The position numbers were made by a program, and so were the translations under genes. A stretch of DNA of 64,000 nt from Bacteroidales bacterium (GTDB lineage Bacteria > Bacteroidota > Bacteroidia > Bacteroidales > F082), in contig JAKIVD010000016.1 of the NCBI GenBank assembly GCA_021647205.1, positions 19,559 to 83,558 on the forward strand, in the 5' to 3' direction. Below the pieces are notes generated by a model. It was not told the origin of the DNA and did not search any database. It saw only the letters and a program-made list of their open reading frames with translations. Positions 45,835 to 53,590 of this stretch are shown in pieces (positions within the stretch are counted from its first letter, which is position 1; the number at the start of each line of letters is the position of its first letter).

Positions 45835-46363
45835 CATCATCGTCCTTGTCAACATGTATTTTACCCAGTTCTTCAAGGCCTTCAACGTGCATTTCCTGTG
45901 CAATCTTTGAAATGCTGTTCAAATCAATCTCCCCATATAGGCTGAGCATGATAAAGCTCTGGTTGCCCCCAACAACCATCAGGAGTTCGCGGATGATTCC
46001 ATCTTTTTCAATGATGGAGAACTTAAAGTTTTCATCAGCATCCTTTATGGACATCAGTTCTTCGTAACCAGCTTTGTCCATATCAACATTTGCTTGTTTG
46101 TACATTGCTGCTGCATCGGCAAGGCTGTCGCCAACAATTACCTTCAGGCCTTTAAGTTTGCTGACGGCCTGAAGAAAATCTTTTTCAGCGTCGCTGCCCG
46201 CTTCGAGCTCGGTGAACATGGAAAACATTTTTTGGCTTACCGACACTTTCGTGTAGGCTTCGTTGTCTTCAAGCTGGTTGAAATATTTTGTAATTACTTT
46301 TCCCTGTGCCATCACACCCAGCGACAGCAGGAACATTGCAATGATTAACAATCCTTTTTTCAT
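45809..46363 (-). CDS. DUF4252 protein, copy 1
   Basis: A 184-residue exported protein with a signal peptide ending VMAQ (about 20). The mature part follows DUF4252: SQKMFSMFTELEAGSDAEKD, LKGLKVIVGDSLADAAAMYK, then YEELMSIKDADENFKFSIIE and a C-terminal Asp/Glu-rich tail. In many Bacteroidota such genes follow ECF sigma/anti-sigma pairs, as here. It lies 11 bases after the anti-sigma-like gene. Confidence 0.87.
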   Translation of the reverse strand: MKKGLLIIAMFLLSLGVMAQGKVITKYFNQLEDNEAYTKVSVSQKMFSMFTELEAGSDAEKDFLQAVSKLKGLKVIVGDSLADAAAMYKQANVDMDKAGYEELMSIKDADENFKFSIIEKDGIIRELLMVVGGNQSFIMLSLYGEIDLNSISKIAQEMHVEGLEELGKIHVDKDDDDEKDNDTY

Positions 46364-46374
46364 GGTATTATTAT

Positions 46375-46797
46375 TTAATGGTTAATGATTTTTTTTGCGT
46401 CATTTATTCTGTCCAGTTCTCCTGAATAGGTTTTGCCTTTGTTCAACTTTTCCGAAACCATCAACAGCGATGTCCTGGTAAGCTCAAAGGCTTCTTTCGG
46501 GTCTTCAACGGTAAATTGATGCCGTTTGTTGTTGTTTTGAAAAATGAGGGCCCCAATGGTAAGCAGAACCAGGATGAAGGCGGCCAGCGACCACCATGCC
46601 TGTTTGCTTTTCCTGGCGGGATGGATAAATCCCTGTGCAGGTTTAACGGCCTGTTGTTTCATGAGGGCGGAAAAATACACGCCTTCTTTTCCGGCAGAGG
46701 GGTTTGCCCGAAAAAAGCCTTTCAGTTCCTTTTCTTCGGAAAGCGTTGTTTCGCCTACCCAGTACTTTTGTTTTAATTGCTCAATTCGCAAGTCCAT
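46375..46797 (-). CDS. Anti-sigma-like membrane protein
   Basis: A 140-residue protein (from MDLRIEQL) with a cytoplasmic N-terminal part (IEQLKQKYWVGETTLSEEKE, a pattern common before anti-sigma membrane segments), one membrane helix (about 68-86, WWSLAAFILVLLTIGALIF) and a periplasmic remainder. It overlaps the ECF sigma gene by 17 bases, the usual arrangement for a cognate inhibitor. Assignment rests on context and topology. The frame also starts at 46815. Confidence 0.68.
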   Translation of the reverse strand: MDLRIEQLKQKYWVGETTLSEEKELKGFFRANPSAGKEGVYFSALMKQQAVKPAQGFIHPARKSKQAWWSLAAFILVLLTIGALIFQNNNKRHQFTVEDPKEAFELTRTSLLMVSEKLNKGKTYSGELDRINDAKKIINH

Positions 46798-47305
46798 AAG
46801 CATCAATTTTTTCAATTGTCGATCTGATCTTCTGACGTGTCCTGTGCAGTGTAACTTTTACTTCACTCAAATTCAGTGACAGGGTTTCTGCAATGTCCTG
46901 GTAACTCAATTCTTCCACTTCCCGCAGGTGGTAGATTTCTTTTTGTTTCTTCGGTAGAGCATTGATAATCTGTTGCAGCCATTGTTTTCGGTCTTCCATC
47001 ACGGCAGTTTCGTCCGTTTCCACTGGTTCGCGCTTTGGCCCGTCGTCCCGTGCAGTGGCCCTGTTTGTTTCCAGGCTGAACCGGTTGATCTTTACCCAGT
47101 CGTAACACTGGTTGCGCGTAATGCGCATGGCCCATGATTCGACATTGTTTATTTCGGATAATTTCATTCTGTTCTTCCAGATTTTGAGCAAACATTCCTG
47201 CACCACATCCTGTGCCAACGCTTTATTTTTCAATATTGAACAGGCATACCGGTACATCTTGTCGGTGATGGGCATGATCTGTTTATCAAATATTGTTTTC
47301 GACAT
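46781..47305 (-). CDS. ECF RNA polymerase sigma factor
   Basis: Sigma-70 region 2 (about 5-75, MYRYACSILKNKALAQDVVQ and ITRNQCYDWVK) and region 4 (about 110-165, LPKKQKEIYHLREVEELSYQ, DIAETLSLNLSEVKVTLHRT) with no region 3, as in extracytoplasmic-function sigmas. From the preferred start (MSKTIFDKQ) it is 174 aa. The frame is open to 47371, but a -7 box at 47333-47340 puts the transcript start downstream of that codon. It heads an operon with the anti-sigma-like gene, two DUF4252 genes and the ABC exporter. Confidence 0.9.
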   Translation of the reverse strand: MSKTIFDKQIMPITDKMYRYACSILKNKALAQDVVQECLLKIWKNRMKLSEINNVESWAMRITRNQCYDWVKINRFSLETNRATARDDGPKREPVETDETAVMEDRKQWLQQIINALPKKQKEIYHLREVEELSYQDIAETLSLNLSEVKVTLHRTRQKIRSTIEKIDAYGLAN

Positions 47306-47332
47306 GTCAGAAGGAAGACGATAGCTGGAGCT

Positions 47333-47340
47333 CAAAGTTA
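47333..47340 (-). promoter_or_regulatory. Candidate -7 box for the sigma-factor operon
   Basis: TAACTTTG on the minus strand fits TAnnTTTG about 27 bases before the ATG at 47305. No second element at the right distance was seen. It might instead be recognised by the sigma factor's own holoenzyme. Confidence 0.45.
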
Positions 47341-47399
47341 CAAAAGGCCTGGGTTTTGTTGAAATTATCACATTTCCAACCCGCCGGGTTTGGTGTCTT

Positions 47400-48479
47400 T
47401 CAGGATTTCACTTTTTTAACCGCAGCGATAAATTCCTCAAACAAAAAAGCCGTGTCTGTGGGGCCGCTGGAGGCTTCGGGGTGGAATTGGGTAGTGAAGA
47501 TGGGTTTGGTTTTGTGCCTAATCCCTTCGTTGCTCTGGTCGTTCAGGTTGATAAACAAACTTTCCCAACCGTCGGGGATGCTGGCGTTTTCAACAGCAAA
47601 ACCGTGGTTTTGCGAGCTGAGGTAAGCCTTGTTGGTACCTGCCTGCAAAACGGGCTGATTGTGGCTGCGATGTCCGAATTTCAACTTGTAGGTTTTCGCT
47701 CCCGAAGCCAGTGCCGTTAGCTGGTGCCCGAGGCAAATGCCAAAAACGGGCTGCCCCTTTTGAATCGAAACTTTTAAGTGCCCTATCGTCGGGATGCACT
47801 GTGTGGGATCGCCCGGCCCGTTGGAAATGAACAAACCATCAAATTCTTCATCCAGATAGTTGTAGTCCCACGGAACACGGATTACTGTCGTATCGTAGCG
47901 CAACAGGTAGCGGATGATATTGTTTTTTACACCACAGTCGATGAGCAGGATCCTGTAGTTCCCCTTTCCGTAAACGGTTTTCTCTTTAATGCTGACCTCT
48001 TTCACGAGGTTTGTTTTGTTGGGGTCGAAAAAAGCGATGTCGTCATCAAAGACAATTTTTGCCAGCATGCAGCCTTTCTCGCGGATAATCTTGGTGAGTT
48101 TGCGGGTGTCGATCCCGAAAAGACCGGGGACTTTTTCGGCTTTGAGCCAGTCACCAAGACTCTGACTGGCATTCCAGTGGTTATATTTTGCCGAATAATC
48201 GGAAATAATGAGTGCGGTAACATGGATGTGTTCCGACTCAAAAAATTCGGGCATACCGTCTTTTTCAGTTTTTCCGGGAACGCCATAATTCCCAATGCTG
48301 GGATAAGTAAGCACCAGAACCTGTCCGCGATAAGAGGGGTCAGTCAGGCTTTCGGGGTAGCCTGTCATGGCGGTATTAAAAACAATTTCCCCGGCTACGG
48401 AGGCTTCATAGCCAAATGAATAACCGGTGAATTTCGAACCGTCCCCGAGGATGAGGGTAGCTTTTTTGTATTTGTCCAT
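47400..48479 (-). CDS. carA: Carbamoyl-phosphate synthase small subunit
   Basis: Glutamine amidotransferase subunit supplying ammonia to CarB for arginine and pyrimidine synthesis. It has the CarA N-terminal domain (about 1-150; GYSFGYEASVAGEIVFNTAM, TGYPESLTDPSYRGQ) and a class I glutaminase domain with the nucleophile Cys in FGICLGHQ and the His/Glu of HPEASSGPTD (H333, E335). Length 359 aa is normal. carB is not adjacent. A full promoter ends seven bases before the ATG, so the leader is nearly absent. Confidence 0.95.
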   Translation of the reverse strand: MDKYKKATLILGDGSKFTGYSFGYEASVAGEIVFNTAMTGYPESLTDPSYRGQVLVLTYPSIGNYGVPGKTEKDGMPEFFESEHIHVTALIISDYSAKYNHWNASQSLGDWLKAEKVPGLFGIDTRKLTKIIREKGCMLAKIVFDDDIAFFDPNKTNLVKEVSIKEKTVYGKGNYRILLIDCGVKNNIIRYLLRYDTTVIRVPWDYNYLDEEFDGLFISNGPGDPTQCIPTIGHLKVSIQKGQPVFGICLGHQLTALASGAKTYKLKFGHRSHNQPVLQAGTNKAYLSSQNHGFAVENASIPDGWESLFINLNDQSNEGIRHKTKPIFTTQFHPEASSGPTDTAFLFEEFIAAVKKVKS

Positions 48480-48486
48480 TCCCGCG

Positions 48487-48517
48487 CAAAGATAAATTCA
48501 CTCCGGCAGACGACAAA
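48487..48517 (-). promoter_or_regulatory. Bacteroidota-type promoter of carA
   Basis: On the minus strand TTTG (48517-48514), 19 bases, then TATCTTTG (48494-48487) is an exact two-part match. The -7 box ends seven bases before the carA ATG, so transcription should start within a few bases of the start codon. Confidence 0.75.
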
Positions 48518-48570
48518 TTTAAGTTATCGACAATTGGAAGCAGCATTGTTGATAAGTAAACACTGGCACG

Positions 48571-48589
48571 TCCGGACTTCAAATCCGGA
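48571..48589. repeat. Small inverted repeat between carA and the DUF3179 gene
   Basis: TCCGGA occurs twice (itself a palindrome) around CTTCAAA, giving a GGATTTGAAGTCCGG-style stem just after the DUF3179 stop on the minus strand. A similar TGGATT-TGT-AATCCA stem is at 58080-58094. Confidence 0.45.
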
Positions 48590-48601
48590 TGAGAGGGGGA
48601 T

Positions 48602-49639
48602 TTATTCCGCAAATACCTCAATACTGTTAAAGAGCAATTCCCAGGCGAAACTGTGGGCAGTGAAGGCCGCTTTTGGGGCTGCCAGCCGTTTACCCTCCGA
48701 GGGCCCGGAAACAATCAGTCCCGTCATGTCATAGCGGTTTCCGTTGTTGTCTTCCATAACAACCGGCAGGGCATTTTGAACCGGGGAAAACTGAATACCC
48801 GGATCACCGGTATTGTCCCTGAAAGCAACAATAAACTGCAGGGCCTCACTACCCACCACAATGACTTTAGAGTTGCGGAAGTTGGTATGGTACAGCCCGA
48901 TGTCGTCATCAAAAAGATCGTAGTTGAAAAGCAGTATGGCTTCGCGCTCGGCAATGCCGAAGAAATCACCGCCGGAAAGTTGTTCATCACCTGAACCGGG
49001 ATCGCCTTCCTCGTTGCCCTGTTTCAGGCCTCCGGAGGTATCCACCAATACCAGTGCACCGGGAAAAGCCTTTTTTATCGTTGATCCGAGTGTCAGTATC
49101 AGTATTCCGCTTTCGAGTTGTTCGCCGGCATGTCTTCCCTTTATACCCTGCAAACGCATCTGTGCCCAGAAACTGTTGTTGTTCCTGTCGTAAGGAATCA
49201 GGTTTTCGTTAAAAAGATGCCCCGACACGCCAAACTCGCTGACCTTGCCGCTGATTTCCCTGTTCCATGCGATGGTGCTCCCTGTGCGCGGGCAAAACGT
49301 TATAGCGAAATAATTGTCGTCAATATTGTCGTTAACAATTTCGTGCCCGCCCATGATTCTTTCCGGATATATTTTTACAGTCTTTCCGTACCGGTAAACA
49401 TATACCCTTTCGCCTGCTTTGAGGTTGTTGTTGCTCAAGGGTTCAAAGTAGGGCGCATCAATTGATTTGATCCGGTCGGGCGGAAGCTGCGACAGTATCA
49501 GTTCGTCAACGGGAACCAGCCAGCCGCTCTCCAAGCTGTTAGCCGGCTGGTTTGTGTTTTTTGTGTTTTCCTCTTTGGAGCAAGCCGTCAACAGTATCCA
49601 CGCCACGAAGAACAAGGCCAGTGTTTTTTGTGTTTTCAT
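48602..49639 (-). CDS. DUF3179 lipoprotein
   Basis: A 345-residue lipoprotein with lipobox LLTAC (Cys20). The mature part follows DUF3179: KSIDAPYFEPLSNNNLKAGE, then FAITFCPRTGSTIAWNREIS and FGVSGHLFNENLIPYDRNNN, FWAQM. In this family the CPxxxS-type stretch is a conserved feature of unknown function; here one Cys (in FCPRTGST) replaces the usual CPxC pair. Its 3' end has a small palindrome and it stands apart from its neighbours. Confidence 0.87.
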   Translation of the reverse strand: MKTQKTLALFFVAWILLTACSKEENTKNTNQPANSLESGWLVPVDELILSQLPPDRIKSIDAPYFEPLSNNNLKAGERVYVYRYGKTVKIYPERIMGGHEIVNDNIDDNYFAITFCPRTGSTIAWNREISGKVSEFGVSGHLFNENLIPYDRNNNSFWAQMRLQGIKGRHAGEQLESGILILTLGSTIKKAFPGALVLVDTSGGLKQGNEEGDPGSGDEQLSGGDFFGIAEREAILLFNYDLFDDDIGLYHTNFRNSKVIVVGSEALQFIVAFRDNTGDPGIQFSPVQNALPVVMEDNNGNRYDMTGLIVSGPSEGKRLAAPKAAFTAHSFAWELLFNSIEVFAE

Positions 49640-49721
49640 GATGTTTTTATTGTTTCAGTCGGGACACAGGCCGTTAACTTACAAGAATAACAGTTTTTTA
49701 ACATAAGGTGCACCAGACAAT

Positions 49722-49748
49722 CTTCCAGGGGCCGTATGGGCCTGGAAG
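49722..49748. repeat. Hairpin, CTTCCAGG arms
   Basis: CTTCCAGG and CCTGGAAG pair across 11 bases in the 282-base gap between the cPGS-like gene and the DUF3179 gene. Confidence 0.55.
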
Positions 49749-49774
49749 TGTTGTTTTGGGTTTTAAGTCCAGAG

Positions 49775-49829
49775 CTTCCGGGAGCGGTGAATGCCGGAAG
49801 GTCTTTTAACAAGCTTCCGGGAAGCCCGG
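49775..49829. repeat. Two further hairpins, CTTCCGG and CCGGG arms
   Basis: CTTCCGG/CCGGAAG (49775-49800) and CCGGG-AAG-CCCGG (49817-49829) follow the previous hairpin. Their CTTCC cores match hairpin C at 41048, suggesting related elements. Confidence 0.5.
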
Positions 49830-49840
49830 TAACTGGGTAC

Positions 49841-49869
49841 AAAAAAGCCCCTCCAACCGGAGCGGCTTT
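49841..49869 (-). terminator. Intrinsic terminator after the cPGS-like gene
   Basis: On the minus strand AAAGCC-G-CTCC, loop GGTT, GGAG-G-GGCTTT (one internal mismatch) is followed by three more Ts. It lies 53 bases past the stop at 49922, with a palindrome between. Confidence 0.75.
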
Positions 49870-49877
49870 GGTAGTAT

Positions 49878-49911
49878 TAACTTTTCCAAGTTCCAAACTC
49901 TGGAAAAGTTA
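49878..49911. repeat. Palindrome, second copy of the motif at 28369
   Basis: Outer arms TAACTTTTCCA/TGGAAAAGTTA match those of the perfect palindrome at 28369-28405. The inner part (AGTT-CCA-AACT) still pairs with one bulged base. It lies 11 bases after a stop codon, as the other copy lies shortly after one. Confidence 0.7.
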
Positions 49912-49921
49912 TTCTTATTGC

Positions 49922-51259
49922 TTATCCCAGTCCCTGTTCTTTTACAAAGTCGTTGAGGATACCTTCCAGCGTCGGGTGGCCGATTTCCTGTAAGTCGTAA
50001 TAAACCCTTGTGTTGGGCTTGTTGATCTTGACGATACGGTTCAGGTCGATGGGTGTACCAATCACAACGGCATCGCAATCGGTGTTGTTGATGGTGGTTT
50101 CGAGGTCTTTCAATTGCTGTTCGCTGTAGCCCATGGCCGGAAGCAGTGTGCCAATATTGGGATAAATCTCGAAAGTTTCCGAAAGTTTGCCAACGGTGAA
50201 GGGGCGGGGGTCAACCAGTTCGGATGCACCATATTTCATGGCAGCAACAGTACCGGCACCCAATTGCATTTCACCGTGGGTAAGGGTCGGGCCGTCTTCA
50301 ACAACCAACACGCGCTTGCCTTTGATGACCGAGGGGTCGTCCACCTTGATGGGGGAAGCCGCATCCACAACTATGGCGTCGGGTGCAACTGCCGCAATGT
50401 TTTCGCGTACCTCCTGGATGTCTTCGGGATAAGCCGTGTCCATTTTATTGATGATGGCCACATCTGCCATGCGCAATGTAACTTCTCCCGGATAGTAACG
50501 CAGTTCGTGTCCCGGACGGTGGGGGTCAACAACCGTCATATTTAGATCGGGTTTGTAAAAAGGGAAATCGTTGTTCCCACCGTCCCACAAAATCACATCA
50601 CAACCATCAGGGTCCTGCTCGGCCGCACGGAGGATGGCTTCGTAATCGACGCCGGCATAAATGACGTTTCCACGCACAACATGCGGTTCGTACTCTTCCA
50701 TCTCTTCGATGGTGCATTTGTGTTTGGCCAAATCTTCGACGGTGGCAAAACGTTGTACTTTTTGTGCGACCAAATCGCCGTAAGGCATGGGGTGTCGGAT
50801 GGCAATTACTTTCAGGCCTTTGGCCATCAGGTATTCAATTACCTTGCGCGATGTCTGGCTTTTTCCACAGCCGGTCCGTACCGCACCAACGGCAATGACG
50901 GGTTTGGTACTTTTGACCATGGTGTCGCCGGGGCCCAGCAGTACGAAATTGGCGCCGGCAGCATTCACGATGGCGCTCACGCCCATCACGCGTTCGTAAG
51001 GTACATCGCTGTACGAAAACACACAATCGTCAATTTTCAGGTCATTGATCAGCTGAACCAGGTTCGATTCGTCGTAAATGGGGATGCCATCCGGGTACAA
51101 ATCACCGGCCAGTGCTGCCGGGTATTTCCTGCCATCAATGTCGGGGATTTGTGCCGCAGTAAACGCCACCACATTGTAATCTTCGTTTCCACGGAAGTAG
51201 GTGTTGAAGTTGTGGAAATCCCTTCCGGCAGCGCCGATAATAATTACATTTTTCTTCAT
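49922..51259 (-). CDS. Cyclic 2,3-diphosphoglycerate synthetase-like P-loop protein
   Basis: A 445-residue cytoplasmic protein with a Rossmann-like N-terminal part (about 1-110, VIIIGAAGRDFHNFNTYFRG), a P-loop NTPase core with AVGAVRTGCGKSQTS (about 123-137), and Walker B-like VILWDGGNNDFPF. The order matches the archaeal cyclic-2,3-diphosphoglycerate synthetase family, which also has bacterial members. Bacteria of this kind are not known to use that thermo-osmolyte, so the real reaction may differ. A -7 box lies upstream and a terminator downstream, suggesting a single-gene unit. Confidence 0.82.
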   Translation of the reverse strand: MKKNVIIIGAAGRDFHNFNTYFRGNEDYNVVAFTAAQIPDIDGRKYPAALAGDLYPDGIPIYDESNLVQLINDLKIDDCVFSYSDVPYERVMGVSAIVNAAGANFVLLGPGDTMVKSTKPVIAVGAVRTGCGKSQTSRKVIEYLMAKGLKVIAIRHPMPYGDLVAQKVQRFATVEDLAKHKCTIEEMEEYEPHVVRGNVIYAGVDYEAILRAAEQDPDGCDVILWDGGNNDFPFYKPDLNMTVVDPHRPGHELRYYPGEVTLRMADVAIINKMDTAYPEDIQEVRENIAAVAPDAIVVDAASPIKVDDPSVIKGKRVLVVEDGPTLTHGEMQLGAGTVAAMKYGASELVDPRPFTVGKLSETFEIYPNIGTLLPAMGYSEQQLKDLETTINNTDCDAVVIGTPIDLNRIVKINKPNTRVYYDLQEIGHPTLEGILNDFVKEQGLG

Positions 51260-51307
51260 GTTGAATAATTTATTTAAGGTTTATTTTGATGTTCGGTTTT
51301 TGGCCTA

Positions 51308-51315
51308 CAAATGTA
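51308..51315 (-). promoter_or_regulatory. Candidate -7 box for the cPGS-like gene
   Basis: TACATTTG on the minus strand matches TAnnTTTG, about 48 bases before the ATG at 51259. No partner TTTG at 19-21 bases was found. Confidence 0.4.
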
Positions 51316-51552
51316 AATTATTTAGCGGTTTTTTACTCTTATCCCTTTAACAGTTTTATTATTTAGAACAATCTAAATAGAACTCGTCCCCGAAGCTGCC
51401 AGATTCGGGGGAACCTAAGAATGTTTGGGTCTTGCCCGCGCTTTTTTCCCCTTGAGAAAGTGTGGGTTGGATGTGTTCATTTATTTGAATCCTGCGTATT
51501 TACAGCTTCGAACCCGATAACAAAATACAAAGGGGTTTTGGAACAGATTTCG

Positions 51553-51560
51553 TACTTTTG
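51553..51560 (+). promoter_or_regulatory. Candidate -7 box for argS
   Basis: TACTTTTG matches TAnnTTTG and ends 19 bases before the argS ATG at 51580. It places the transcript start after 51421, supporting the later start codon. Confidence 0.45.
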
Positions 51561-51579
51561 CCCGCCAAATCGGTACACC

Positions 51580-53367
51580 ATGATTGAACAATTGTTGACC
51601 AACACACTTCTTTCCATCCTTCAGAACCTATACGGACAGGATATTCCCCGGAAGCTGGTACAGCTACAAAAAACACGTCCGGAATTTGAAGGGGATTTAA
51701 CAATTGTTGTTTTCCCCCTGTTGCGCATTTCGCGGAAAAGCCCCGAACAAACGGCAGAAGAACTGGGCAAAAAGCTGGTTGAGCAGCTTGGCGAAGTGGA
51801 TGCGTTCAATGTCATCAAAGGTTTCCTTAACCTCGTAATTGCTGATGGGTACTGGCTGGATTTTTTCAAAGCATCGTGGAACGAACAATTCTTTGGTTTT
51901 GTCGAACCGGCACAGTCGGCACCGATGGTGGTGGAGTTTTCCTCGCCCAACACCAACAAGCCATTGCATTTAGGGCATGTGCGCAATAATTTACTGGGAG
52001 AATCGGTTTCAGAAATACGCAAAGCTGCCGGACGGAAGGTAATTAAAGTGAACCTGGTCAACGACCGCGGCATTCATATTTGCAAGTCGATGCTGGCCTG
52101 GCAAAAATGGGGGAAGGGCCAGACACCGGAAACGGAAAAGGTAAAGGGCGACAAACTGGTGGGCGATTATTATGTAAAATTCGACCGGGAATACAAAAAG
52201 GAAATTGAATTGTTGATTGCAGAAGGCAAAACAAAAGATGAGGCTGCGCAACAAGCCCCGCTCCTGCTCGAAGCCAAACAGATGTTGAAGTTGTGGGAGG
52301 AAGGTGATGAAGGCGTTCGGCAATTGTGGGCAAAAATGAACGGCTGGGTTTACGAAGGTTTTGATGTGACATACAAGAGGATGGGCATTGGCTTTGACAA
52401 GACCTACTACGAGTCGGACACTTATTTGCTTGGAAAAACCATTGTAGAAGAAGGATTGGAAAAAGGTGTCTTTTTCAGAAAAGAAGACGGCTCGGTTTGG
52501 TGCGATCTTTCTGAAGACGGACTTGACGAAAAGCTGCTGCTTCGGGCCGATGGCACTTCGGTTTACATGACCCAGGATTTAGGTACGGCGCAGTTGCGTT
52601 ACGATGATTTTCACCCCTCTGATTTGATCTATGTGGTGGGCAACGAGCAGAATTACCATTTTGAAGTATTGAAACTGGTGCTCAAAAAAACGGGCAGGGC
52701 CTGGGCCGAAAACATCCACCACCTCAGTTACGGCATGGTGGAATTACCCGACGGGAAGATGAAATCGCGTGAAGGAACTGTAGTGGACGCCGATGATTTG
52801 ATGGACGAAATGTTTGCAACGGCTAAACGAACTACTGAAGAACTGGGGAAATTTGATGATTTCACGCCGGAAGAATCAGCACACCTTTACCATATTTTGA
52901 GCCAGGGGGCGCTGAAATACTTTATCCTGAAGGTGGACCCAAAGAAAAATATGACCTTCAACCCTGAAGAATCCATCGACTTTAACGGGCATACCGGTCC
53001 GTTTGTTCAATACACCCACGCACGCATAAAATCCATCCTGCGGAAAGCGGCGGATGCCGGGGGTCAAACCGGTGATGTTGATATGGCTGGCTTCCAACCC
53101 GAAGCCAAAGAAAAATCGTTGCTCCGCTTGTTACACGAATATCCACAGGCCATTCAACAAGCGGCGGAGACCATGAGCCCGGCACTGCTTGCCAATTTTG
53201 TGTACGTCCTGGCCAAAGAATACAACCAGTTCTACCACGAACTGCCCATCATCAAAGAGCCGGATTCCTGCAAACGCAATTTCCGGCTGGGGCTTTCTGC
53301 TTTCGTAGGGAATACCATCCGGTCGGCCATGGGGCTGCTGGGGATTGATGTTCCGGAGCGGATGTAG
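51580..53367 (+). CDS. argS: Arginyl-tRNA synthetase
   Basis: Class I aminoacyl-tRNA synthetase charging tRNA-Arg. It has the Arg-specific N-terminal domain (about 1-110), the HIGH motif as HLGH in PNTNKPLHLGHVRNNLLG (about 126-143), a KMSKS-like site in DGKMKSREG, and the C-terminal anticodon-binding helices (NFRLGLSAFVGNTIRSAMGL). The frame is open from 51421, but those 53 residues do not look like ArgS and precede the promoter box. MIEQLLTNTLLSIL at 51580 gives the usual 595 residues. Confidence 0.96.
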   Translation: MIEQLLTNTLLSILQNLYGQDIPRKLVQLQKTRPEFEGDLTIVVFPLLRISRKSPEQTAEELGKKLVEQLGEVDAFNVIKGFLNLVIADGYWLDFFKASWNEQFFGFVEPAQSAPMVVEFSSPNTNKPLHLGHVRNNLLGESVSEIRKAAGRKVIKVNLVNDRGIHICKSMLAWQKWGKGQTPETEKVKGDKLVGDYYVKFDREYKKEIELLIAEGKTKDEAAQQAPLLLEAKQMLKLWEEGDEGVRQLWAKMNGWVYEGFDVTYKRMGIGFDKTYYESDTYLLGKTIVEEGLEKGVFFRKEDGSVWCDLSEDGLDEKLLLRADGTSVYMTQDLGTAQLRYDDFHPSDLIYVVGNEQNYHFEVLKLVLKKTGRAWAENIHHLSYGMVELPDGKMKSREGTVVDADDLMDEMFATAKRTTEELGKFDDFTPEESAHLYHILSQGALKYFILKVDPKKNMTFNPEESIDFNGHTGPFVQYTHARIKSILRKAADAGGQTGDVDMAGFQPEAKEKSLLRLLHEYPQAIQQAAETMSPALLANFVYVLAKEYNQFYHELPIIKEPDSCKRNFRLGLSAFVGNTIRSAMGLLGIDVPERM

Positions 53368-53590
53368 GGGGGGCTTCCTTTCGTCTGCGAACATGGATGT
53401 TGGCAGCGGGGCTTGCTCCGGAAATATATATGCCATCCTGCCTATTCCACACCTGAAAACACCAATGCCACAACATGAGCAAAATTGTATCGTGAGACTT
53501 GCCTTTTAGCCGCAGTTTATTTGAAAGTCCCCATCGCTAATTTGAACTCGTTCTAAAGAAAAACCAGGATATAATGTTGTAATTTGCCGC

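Larger units (their letters stand above)
51260..51579. other. Divergent intergenic region, cPGS-like gene and argS
   Basis: This 320-base gap holds the promoters of both flanking genes: a minus -7 box at 51308-51315 and a plus -7 box at 51553-51560. The frame open upstream of argS from 51421 is not supported as coding. No other structure is visible. Confidence 0.65.

Noticed and set aside
47778..48419. Long plus-strand frame of 213 residues antisense to carA
   Set aside because: It is the complementary shadow of a clearly conserved gene, with no domain of its own.
51421..51579. Longer argS start
   Set aside because: The added 53 residues do not match ArgS, and a promoter box lies after them.
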